Part shown: piece by piece, positions 1 to 6,394 of the stretch | Numbering within the stretch: position 1 is the stretch's first letter | Layout of the letters: the number at the start of each line of letters is the position of its first letter | Source: SLFT01 sp964493075 | GTDB lineage: Bacteria; Hydrogenedentota; Hydrogenedentia; Hydrogenedentales; CAITNO01 | DNA: 11,163 nucleotides | Reading direction: 5' to 3' | Assembly (NCBI GenBank): GCA_964493075.1 | Contig: CAZBNU010000132.1 | Coordinates: 1 to 11,163 of the forward strand | The notes under the pieces: generated by a model | The model's database searches: none | What the model was told of the DNA's origin: nothing | Seen by the model: only the letters and a program-made list of their open reading frames with translations | Translations under genes and position numbers: made by a program

Positions 1-3000
1 CAATCATCTGCGGCTGTAGCGCCAGCATCCACATAGGCGTCGCCGCATTCCACCGTTACCGAGTCCAGGCCCTGCAGGGAAAGCAGAGGAGGAGTCATGT
101 CAGGGTCACAGGGATCAGGCTCTGCCCACAGCATAAAGGGATAAGTAATGCCCTCGGTAATTCCCCAGATCGTTTCAAAATCCCAGCCTATTCCAGAAAA
201 GGTTGCCATCTGCATCATCTGGGCAGTTAGAATGCCTGCGCCGCCAGCGGAGATAGCCTGACCAGAAGTAACAGTGTCCCAAAAAGAGAAAAATGTATTG
301 CCATCGGCAGCATACCCCACCAGCCCGCCAGGATCGTTTGCTCCCGTTACTGGACCCGCTGCGTAACAGTTTGTAATGGTGCCATTATTGCTGCCGACGA
401 GACCGCCAGCATAAAACTCGGCGGAAACAGGACCGGTAGCAAAGCAGTTGCTTACTGCATTTCCATTTGAGCCCGCCACACCACCGGCTTCGCTGAACAA
501 TGCCGAAACGTCCGCAGTGGAGAAACTTTCAGAAATAACGCCATAGTTGTAGCCAACCACACCACCAACAGCACCATCACCCTCAATTGTTCCCGATGTG
601 CTGCATCTGCTGATGTTGCCGTAATTGAATTCGCCCACTATACCGCCGATGGAATAAGCGCCTGTTATCTGGCCGTTTACAACACAACCCGTAATGAATG
701 CATCATTAACAGTGCCAGCAATACCACCGACAGCGCCATCGCCGATAACTGTGACGTTGTTCAATGTGAGTAGATCTACAGACGCGCCATAGGCAAGAGC
801 GCCAAAGAGGCCGCGTCCCATTATGTCGGGGCGGTTGATATAAAGGTTATTGATGGCGTACCCCTGCCCGTCAAAACTTCCTGTGAACTCCCCGTCGCCC
901 ACCCCGGCTTTCTGTGGGAGTTCGCCGATAGGTGCAAAGCCCATGCCGCTGTTCCAGGTGTTGGTGATACTGGCATCAATATCCTGGGTCAGGTAATAGG
1001 CGCCGTTCAGTGGATAGTCAGGATCGTTACCGATCAACTGCAATTCTTCGATGGTATCTATTGCGATGGGCGCCGGGGGAAGTTGTGGCGACCACAGTAG
1101 GTAGGGATACGTAGCGCCTTCAACAATGCCCCATATCGTTTCAAAATCCCAGCCATCATTGGTGAAAGTGGCCATCTGCATCATTTCAGTAGTGGAACGT
1201 CCGGTACCGCCTGCGGAAGTAACCAGGCCGGAGGTGTCCATNNNNNNNNNNNNNNNNNNNNNNNNNNNNNNNNNNNNNNNNNNNNNNNNNNNNNNNNNNN
1301 NNNNNNNNNNNNNNNNNNNNNNNNNNNNNNNNNNNNNNNNNGCAGTGGAAAAGCATTCTGTAATTGTTCCCGAATTATTTCCAGCAATACCGCCAGCAGC
1401 ATAGTCTGCGGAAATTGTACCAGATGAAGAACATCTGGTGAAGGTGCAGCCGATGGCACTGCCCACAATACCGCCAGCCGAATCCCCGCCGGCCATGCCA
1501 ATATTTACCACACATTCAACGAAACTGGAATTGTTTGCAACGCCAGCGATGCCACCAGCATGGCCGTTGCTGTTAATGGTTGCGTTTATTAGAGCCAGAC
1601 GTTCCACGGATGCGCCGAAGGCGATGGCACTGAATAAACCAACACTGGTGCCTTCATAGCGGGAAATATAGAGATCGGATATGCTGTACCCCTGACCGTC
1701 CAGAGAGCCGATAAATTCCATATCACCCGTCTTGGTTTGCGCTCCTCCGGCAGAACCAATAGGTTCAAAGCCCATACCGCCGTTCCAATTAACCGTGTCG
1801 GAAGCATCAATATCCTGGGTCAGGTAATAGTCGCCGTTTAGAGGATAGCCCGGGTCTAACCCGATTAACTGTAGTTCTTCAATGGTGCTGATGCCAATGG
1901 GTACCGGCGGTGTGGGCGGCAGCCATTGCAGATAAGGATAGGAGACGCCTTCATCAATAGTCCAGATGGTGTCAAAATCCCAGCCGTCTGTGGTGAAAGT
2001 AATCTGTTGCATCATCTGTGATGTGGTATGTCCGGTGCCGCCTGCTGATACCGCTGTTCCGGAAGTATCCACATCCCAATAGGAATAATCAATGCTCCCG
2101 CCGACTGAAAAACCGACCAGGCCACCTTTGTTATTTGTTCCAGAAATCAGGCCCGCAGAAAAACTGTTTGATATGCCGCCGTCGTTATAGCCCACAAGCC
2201 CTCCGGCATTGGTTACCACAGAAACGTCACCTAGGGCATAGCAGTCATTAATAGAACCATAATTAAAACCGACCAGACCACCCGCATCAGTGGTTACCGC
2301 GGTTACAGTTGATTCCGAATAGGCCTCAGATAAAGTGGCAGCGCTGAAACCCACCAGCCCGCCGACGCTATAGTCGCCATCAACGGTTCCGACGCTGGAG
2401 CATTGGGCGAGCGTTCCGTAGTCGAAGTTGCCGATGATACCGCCGACGTTGCCGTTTCCTGCAACAGTTGCGTTCACAACGCAATGTGAAATGTAGACGT
2501 CGTTTGCTAAGCCGACAATAGCGCCGACATTGTCCATGCCCGTAATGGAGGCATTTTCAAGAATCAGGTTGACTATTGACGCGCTATAAGAGGCAACGGC
2601 GAAAAGCCCTATATTGCTTTCTGTTGGCCGGTTGATGTAAAGATTTGATATGACGTGGCCCTGCGCGTCAAAACTGCCGCTGAATTCCATCATGCCGGTT
2701 TTCGCCGGATAAAAGCCCAGCGGCTCAAAACCCAAACCGCCATTCCAGGTGCTGGTGGCGGAAGCGTCTATGTCCTGTTCTAGGAAATACATGCCATTCA
2801 AGGGGTACCCTGGGTCCGTCCCAATCAATTGAAGTTCTTCGATGGTGCTGATAGAAATGGGTCCAGGAGGATCGAGGACAATGACATCGCGGGTTACTGT
2901 TGTTGCGGCATTTCCGGATATGTCTGTAACATCGTAGGTAACGACGTAGGTCCCGGGGGTATTGACATCTACAAAATCACCGCCCGTGGTTATGGTAGAA

Positions 3001-4403
3001 CCTACCCCGGGGTCACAGGTATCAGTAGCTGTGGCGCCTGCTTCAAAATAAACATCCCCAAGAGGAATGTATACGGTCGCATCACCGAAAAGGGATATTT
3101 CAGGGGCAACCGTATCTTCTACTATGACTGTGCGCGTTACGCTTAATGGTGTTCCTTCCGTGGAGGTAGCGGAATAGGTGAGAATATATTCGCCCGGAAT
3201 TGATGTCAATACTTCGCCTTCGGTGGTTACGGTTAGTGAACCGAAGTCGTCTATCGCTTCAGCGCCGGGGTCTACAAACGCCTCCGGGCATTCCAGATAG
3301 ATGGGGTCTGCGCCAAGCAGAAGAATGGAACCCGTCTGTATCAACTCATAAGCGCCCATATCAGCCAAAACACCTTGCGGACGTGCCAGTCCGACAATAT
3401 CAGTTGTGGCGCGTGGGTCCACCGGCGCAACATCTTTACAGGGGGATTCCCATTGTAAGGAAAAATCCTCGTTCCACGCATCGGTGAACAGCGGATCGGC
3501 CTGGGTATTGCCGGTGCCAGCGATGACCTGTTCTGTACGGGAGTAGTTGGCGGTAATGACAGCAGTATGCCCGCCGTTGAACAGGGGAATGACATGGTCG
3601 GCCACGATGGTATTGGTGAGTGCCAACTGGCCCTCAAAGGCAAAGTGAAACAGGGAGCCAGACAAGGACTGATTGTTATAGAAGGTGCAGTGAACAAAAT
3701 CTGTAAATACGTATTCGTTGTAAATAACCCCGGAATTGAAGGCATTATTGTCCAAAAAAACGCAGTTAATGGCGGTTAGCGTTGATCCAAATCCTTTCAC
3801 GGGGTGGACATGGGAGATAGCGGCGCCATTTTGGGCGTTGTTGCTGTCAAATACACAATTCTGTATGGTGCAATCCACGCTATCCACATGCAGACCGCCA
3901 CCATTAAGGTTGGATTCGTTGTTAAAAAAAGTGCAGTTGGAAATGGTAACGCCTGAACTGATTACGAATGCGCCGGCACCGTCTTGTGTTGACCCATAGC
4001 CGTGCTGGATGGTAAATCCGTCAAGGATGGCTGGTGCCGTAATATTCACACAGGAGAAACCGGACCCGCCGTCTATGATGGTGAGGTTTGCAGCAGGATC
4101 ACGCTCTTCGCGGGTGGATTCCGTACCGTCGAAACCGCCGTAAATGTGGGATTCAACACCGATTTCAACGACAGCCATGCCCGTATCCATGCTGTAGGTG
4201 CCCGCGGCAACCCAGATTTCTGCCGGTGGTTGCGCACCTATGGCGTGCTGTATGTGTGTGAACGCAGTTGCCCAACTCGTACCGTCTTCTGTGCCGCTCA
4301 CGTTGTCCACGTCAACGTATACCGCCTGAGAATAAGCGGTAGCACTTAACAGGACTGCCAGCCCAAGTAGTAACGCCGATACTGAAAATAGTTGCTTCTT
4401 CAT
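1..4403 (-). CDS. Giant secreted GLUG-repeat / beta-helix surface protein (C-terminus outside window)
   Basis: The frame stays open from an ATG at 4403 to the window edge, with a 100-N gap at 1242-1341 that keeps frame. Residues 1-26 are a Sec signal peptide (MKK, hydrophobic core, AYSQ before the mature VYVDVDN). Residues ~28-353 resemble secreted right-handed parallel beta-helix proteins: a DGTSWATAF...EIWVAAGTY opening, many short N/G-rich strands (SNCTFFNNES, IQNCVFDSNN) and a closing ADMGAYEL. Two Ig-like DUF5011/HYR-type domains follow (about 3332-3115 and 3111-2882; signatures YLECPEAFVDPGAEA and GTYVVTYDVTDISGNA). Three GLUG modules come next, then the start of a third Ig-like domain (VTVECGDAYVDAGATA). 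Such proteins are usually exported, surface-attached or adhesive; that role is inferred. Any sorting signal is beyond the window. An AAGGGA ribosome site (4418-4413) supports the start. Strand, frame and domain types are clear; binding partner and exact function are unknown. Confidence 0.9.
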   Translation of the reverse strand, partial: MKKQLFSVSALLLGLAVLLSATAYSQAVYVDVDNVSGTEDGTSWATAFTHIQHAIGAQPPAEIWVAAGTYSMDTGMAVVEIGVESHIYGGFDGTESTREERDPAANLTIIDGGSGFSCVNITAPAILDGFTIQHGYGSTQDGAGAFVISSGVTISNCTFFNNESNLNGGGLHVDSVDCTIQNCVFDSNNAQNGAAISHVHPVKGFGSTLTAINCVFLDNNAFNSGVIYNEYVFTDFVHCTFYNNQSLSGSLFHFAFEGQLALTNTIVADHVIPLFNGGHTAVITANYSRTEQVIAGTGNTQADPLFTDAWNEDFSLQWESPCKDVAPVDPRATTDIVGLARPQGVLADMGAYELIQTGSILLLGADPIYLECPEAFVDPGAEAIDDFGSLTVTTEGEVLTSIPGEYILTYSATSTEGTPLSVTRTVIVEDTVAPEISLFGDATVYIPLGDVYFEAGATATDTCDPGVGSTITTGGDFVDVNTPGTYVVTYDVTDISGNAATTVTRDVIVLDPPGPISISTIEELQLIGTDPGYPLNGMYFLEQDIDASATSTWNGGLGFEPLGFYPAKTGMMEFSGSFDAQGHVISNLYINRPTESNIGLFAVASYSASIVNLILENASITGMDNVGAIVGLANDVYISHCVVNATVAGNGNVGGIIGNFDYGTLAQCSSVGTVDGDYSVGGLVGFSAATLSEAYSESTVTAVTTDAGGLVGFNYGSINDCYALGDVSVVTNAGGLVGYNDGGISNSFSAGLISGTNNKGGLVGFSVGGSIDYSYWDVDTSGTAVSAGGTGHTTSQMMQQITFTTDGWDFDTIWTIDEGVSYPYLQWLPPTPPVPIGISTIEELQLIGLDPGYPLNGDYYLTQDIDASDTVNWNGGMGFEPIGSAGGAQTKTGDMEFIGSLDGQGYSISDLYISRYEGTSVGLFSAIAFGASVERLALINATINSNGHAGGIAGVANNSSFVECVVNIGMAGGDSAGGIVGSAIGCTFTRCSSSGTISADYAAGGIAGNNSGTITECFSTXXXXXXXXXXXXXXXXXXXXXXXXXXXXXXXXXXMDTSGLVTSAGGTGRSTTEMMQMATFTNDGWDFETIWGIVEGATYPYLLWSPQLPPAPIAIDTIEELQLIGNDPDYPLNGAYYLTQDIDASITNTWNSGMGFAPIGELPQKAGVGDGEFTGSFDGQGYAINNLYINRPDIMGRGLFGALAYGASVDLLTLNNVTVIGDGAVGGIAGTVNDAFITGCVVNGQITGAYSIGGIVGEFNYGNISRCSTSGTIEGDGAVGGVVGYNYGVISESFSTADVSALFSEAGGVAGSNGNAVSNCFATGPVSAEFYAGGLVGSNNGTITNCYAAGPVTGANDPGGLVGYAADGNTFFSFWDTVTSGQAISAGGAGILTAQMMQMATFSGIGWDFETIWGITEGITYPFMLWAEPDPCDPDMTPPLLSLQGLDSVTVECGDAYVDAGATAADD
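126..1067 (-). repeat. GLUG module 3 of the surface protein
   Basis: This is the third module, from IAIDTIEELQLIG to the tryptophan of YPFMLW (313 codons plus that residue). It has the same order of blocks as module 1: opening strand block, GSFDGQGYAINNLYINRP, six GLUG-type units, then FWDTVTSGQAISAGGAG and GWDFETIWGI. It is followed by a proline- and aspartate-rich linker (EPDPCDPDMTPP) and the start of another Ig-like domain, so the GLUG array ends here and the protein switches back to Ig-like domains. Confidence 0.88.
1092..1898 (-). repeat. GLUG module 2 of the surface protein, interrupted by the assembly gap
   Basis: This is the second module, from IGISTIEELQLIG to the tryptophan of YPYLLW. 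It aligns unit by unit with modules 1 and 3 up to ITECFSTA, where the N run starts, and resumes at MDTSGLVTSAGGTG. As drawn it spans 268 codons to the final tryptophan, against 311 and 313 in its neighbours. The lost part should be the end of one GLUG unit and two further units. The reading frame is the same on both sides of the gap. Confidence 0.85.
1242..1341. other. Assembly gap of 100 N
   Basis: There are exactly 100 unknown bases, a common placeholder for a gap of unknown size. It lies inside GLUG module 2 of the surface-protein gene, where repeated sequence probably broke the assembly. Modules 1 and 3 both have 79 codons between the flanking landmarks (after FSTA and before the residue pair preceding TSG), so the real gap is predicted at about 238 nt. 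Confidence 0.97.
1923..2858 (-). repeat. GLUG module 1 of the surface protein
   Basis: This is the first of three homologous modules inside the giant protein, from ISISTIEELQLIG to the tryptophan of YPYLQW (311 codons plus that residue). It opens with a conserved block (GYPLNGMYFLEQDIDAS, GFEPLG, then F.GSFDAQG and NLYINRP...IGLFA). About six GLUG-type units of ~26 residues follow, each centred on GG(L/I)(V/I)G and ending in a short C-containing or aromatic strand. It closes with YWDVDTSG...SAGGTG...MMQQ.TF...GWDF..IW. It is complete and serves as a length standard for the interrupted second module. Confidence 0.88.
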
Positions 4404-4472
4404 AATAACCCATCCCTTATGCCGATGCGCGTCATGGTAAAGGCCTCATGCCGGATTCCAAAAAAAACATTC

Positions 4473-4487
4473 CTTGTACAATACAAG
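4473..4487. promoter_or_regulatory. Operator-like inverted repeat at the surface-protein transcription start
   Basis: CTTGTA-CAA-TACAAG is a perfect 6-bp inverted repeat with a 3-bp spacer. It begins 7 bp downstream of the predicted -10 box of the minus-strand promoter, covering about +1 to +15 of the surface-protein transcript. A bound dimeric repressor would block initiation there. The binding protein is unknown and no regulator gene lies in the window. The repeat is seen directly; operator function is inferred. Confidence 0.4.
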
Positions 4488-4494
4488 ATACCAT

Positions 4495-4523
4495 TTTATA
4501 GTATTATACCTGCTTTAGGTCAA
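4495..4523 (-). promoter_or_regulatory. Sigma70-type promoter for the surface-protein gene
   Basis: Read on the minus strand, TTGACC (4523-4518) is followed by a 17-bp spacer and TATAAA (4500-4495). Each box matches the sigma70 consensus at five of six positions. The predicted start is near 4488, giving an ~85-nt leader before the ATG at 4403. A second -10-like TATAAT (4508-4503) lies within the spacer but has a poorer -35 partner. Confidence 0.5.
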
Positions 4524-4537
4524 AAAAAACAGTACTT

Positions 4538-4565
4538 TTGCATGCTACCCATTATTTATTACAAT
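4538..4565 (+). promoter_or_regulatory. Weak promoter candidate for the lipoprotein-dehydrogenase pair
   Basis: TTGCAT (4538-4543), a 16-bp spacer and TACAAT (4560-4565) stand upstream of the lipoprotein gene and would start transcription near 4572. The -35 box matches only three consensus positions, so this is a candidate only. The region is AT-rich, unlike the genes around it. Confidence 0.25.
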
Positions 4566-4599
4566 ATAGGGGAGTTCGTTTGCAACCAAGGAGCCCAAA

Positions 4600-6369
4600 A
4601 TGCGGAACATATTTCTATTGTTGATCTGTTTGGTGTTGGTCGCGTGTGCCGGTACTGAAGGGGTGCGCCATCCCGGAGAGGATGCTTCTGATGCCGTTGT
4701 GGCCCCCCAGCGGAATGCGGAAGAGGTGGCCCGTGAAAAAGAGGCGGCACTGGCAAGGCGTGCCACGCTTCCCAAGGGCATGCTGGATATTGACGTTACA
4801 AATGTGGTGGGAGACCGGTTGCCTACACGGGTGGACCTCATTTGTTTTGACGACAACACGGCCATATCTCTCGATGTGCCCCAAGGAGTGCTCGAATCGC
4901 CTCAGCCCGTGGGAAGTTATCGCGCCTATGTGCATGTCTATGATTCCGGTGTTCCGGTGCTTGTTACGGTTGAAGATATAACCATTCAGGAGACACGACC
5001 CACCTACCTGCTGGTGAATTTGCTGGAAGGGGCGGGAGGCGTCATGGCGTTGCGCAGTTTTGATGCGGACGGTGATCTGGCATTGGACCGTGTGGAAATG
5101 AAAATGGGCACGGACCCTTATAATGCGGCAGGCATTCCCGGGCGCGTGGAATTGTTTCACAGCACGCAGGTATTGAATAGCGCCACCCAGTGGTATTGCG
5201 GCGAACTCCATGCCTATTCCCATTATAGCGTGGGGACGGAGAGTGTAGGGCAACTGGTGCAGCGTGCGGAAAAGGAAAACCTCGATTTTCTGGCAATCAC
5301 AGACCGCAACACCCTTGCCGCCACACAAGACCCGGCGTTTCGTTCCGAAAAACTAATTCTCTTGCCTGCCATGGAATGGGGGACAGAGGAAATGGGCGTG
5401 GCGCTGGTTTATGGGGCGCGTACTGAACCCGATCTGCCCACCAATATGCGTTCCGCACAGGCCGAGTGCATCCGGGTGCAGGCACAGGGCGGCGCGTGGA
5501 TGATAGCCCATCCCACGTTTCCAACGAAGCCGTGGCAGTGGGGCCTCAGTTTCGTAAATGGGGTGGAGGTCTGGTTCCGTGATTTCCGGAGTGTGCCGCC
5601 TGTGTCGTTGCAGCAGCTGGGCGAACCCGCCAAAGAACGCAGTAACGGGGAACTGATTCATTCCATTGCCGCTGCTGCTGCAGCGGGGAATCATGGTGAA
5701 ATATCGGCCAATGCACAGGCAAACCTGTTTTATGATTACGAACTGGTGCGGGGGTTAATGGCTGGGGCCATTGGCGGCAGTGGCAGCGGTAGCAAAAGTG
5801 TTCCCCTGGGGAGGCCGATTACCTATATCCATGCGCGTGAGTTATCCGTTCAGGGACTGCTGGAGGGATTACGGCTGGGACGCACCTACGTGTCTAGCGG
5901 TCCGGATGGTCCCAAATTATATTTCGGTGCTGACGTGCTGAGTGACGACACCATGGATGTGGGTATCGGCGGGGTGATCCCGCTGAATGTGGAGGTCACA
6001 TTCGAGGTGGTAGTGAATAATGCCGTAGGCAAAAAACTGCAGGTATTGGAGAACGGTCGCCCCATCCGCACCGTTCCCATTAACGACAAAGATACGGGCA
6101 TACGCTTCAAACGATTGCCCACCGGCGATGCCGCCTACCGCGTGCGGGTGATCGGTAGTGCCGATCCCAATGCAAAGGGCTTCGGACCGCTGGAAGTGTA
6201 CGCCATTTCCAGCCCCATTTATGCCCGTGACATTACCCGTGATTTGCTGGTGCGCAATCCCAATTTTGACCCCGACAAGTCCTGGGTGCGCATACAAAGC
6301 GATTCCATGCGGGATGTTGATATCGAATTGCCCGAACAGGTCGCGCCTGCACAAGTGCCGGGATGGTAA
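4600..6369 (+). CDS. CehA/McbA-type (PHP-like) lipoprotein with degenerate metal site
   Basis: This is a 589-residue lipoprotein: LVAC puts the lipidated cysteine at residue 16, so the mature protein is membrane-anchored outside the cytoplasm. Residues ~60-150 form a beta-rich domain, followed by a calcium-loop-like stretch with D155, D157, D159, D163 and E166 before GTDPYNAAGIPG. Residues ~198-435 follow the CehA/McbA metallohydrolase layout: GELHAYS (201-207), LAITDRN (231-237), AMEWG (257-261), AHP (303-305) and GGSGSGS...LGRPITYIHA (392-412), then LRLGRTYVSSGPDGP. Relatives normally have LHxHS, TDHN and GSDSH; here Tyr206, Arg236 and Gly395/Gly397 stand at those places while H204, D235, E259 and H304 remain. 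It may thus bind metal weakly or have a non-catalytic role. A beta domain (~460-540) completes the protein. The start is set by AAGGAG (4588-4593), 6 nt upstream. Family placement is good; activity is unknown. Confidence 0.85.
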   Translation: MRNIFLLLICLVLVACAGTEGVRHPGEDASDAVVAPQRNAEEVAREKEAALARRATLPKGMLDIDVTNVVGDRLPTRVDLICFDDNTAISLDVPQGVLESPQPVGSYRAYVHVYDSGVPVLVTVEDITIQETRPTYLLVNLLEGAGGVMALRSFDADGDLALDRVEMKMGTDPYNAAGIPGRVELFHSTQVLNSATQWYCGELHAYSHYSVGTESVGQLVQRAEKENLDFLAITDRNTLAATQDPAFRSEKLILLPAMEWGTEEMGVALVYGARTEPDLPTNMRSAQAECIRVQAQGGAWMIAHPTFPTKPWQWGLSFVNGVEVWFRDFRSVPPVSLQQLGEPAKERSNGELIHSIAAAAAAGNHGEISANAQANLFYDYELVRGLMAGAIGGSGSGSKSVPLGRPITYIHARELSVQGLLEGLRLGRTYVSSGPDGPKLYFGADVLSDDTMDVGIGGVIPLNVEVTFEVVVNNAVGKKLQVLENGRPIRTVPINDKDTGIRFKRLPTGDAAYRVRVIGSADPNAKGFGPLEVYAISSPIYARDITRDLLVRNPNFDPDKSWVRIQSDSMRDVDIELPEQVAPAQVPGW

Positions 6370-6394
6370 TGTCATCGCCAAGGATACCTTTTTA

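Noticed and set aside
126..2858. Tandem repeats considered as a CRISPR or other DNA-level array
   Set aside because: The periodicity (~26 residues and ~960 bp) is in the protein sequence, with diverged nucleotides; there are no identical short repeats with unique spacers.
3567..4349. Several 70-115 codon plus-strand frames over the first part of the surface-protein gene
   Set aside because: They oppose a continuous minus-strand frame with signal peptide and beta-helix repeats; none has a coherent domain.
4615..5328. 237-codon open frame on the minus strand inside the lipoprotein gene
   Set aside because: It is a shadow of the plus-strand CehA-like gene, with no ribosome site or domain.
6158..6394. 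In-frame upstream extension of the dehydrogenase (start at 6158)
   Set aside because: It would overlap the lipoprotein gene by over 200 bp, matches no part of the FAD family, and the ATG at 6395 has its own AAGGA site.
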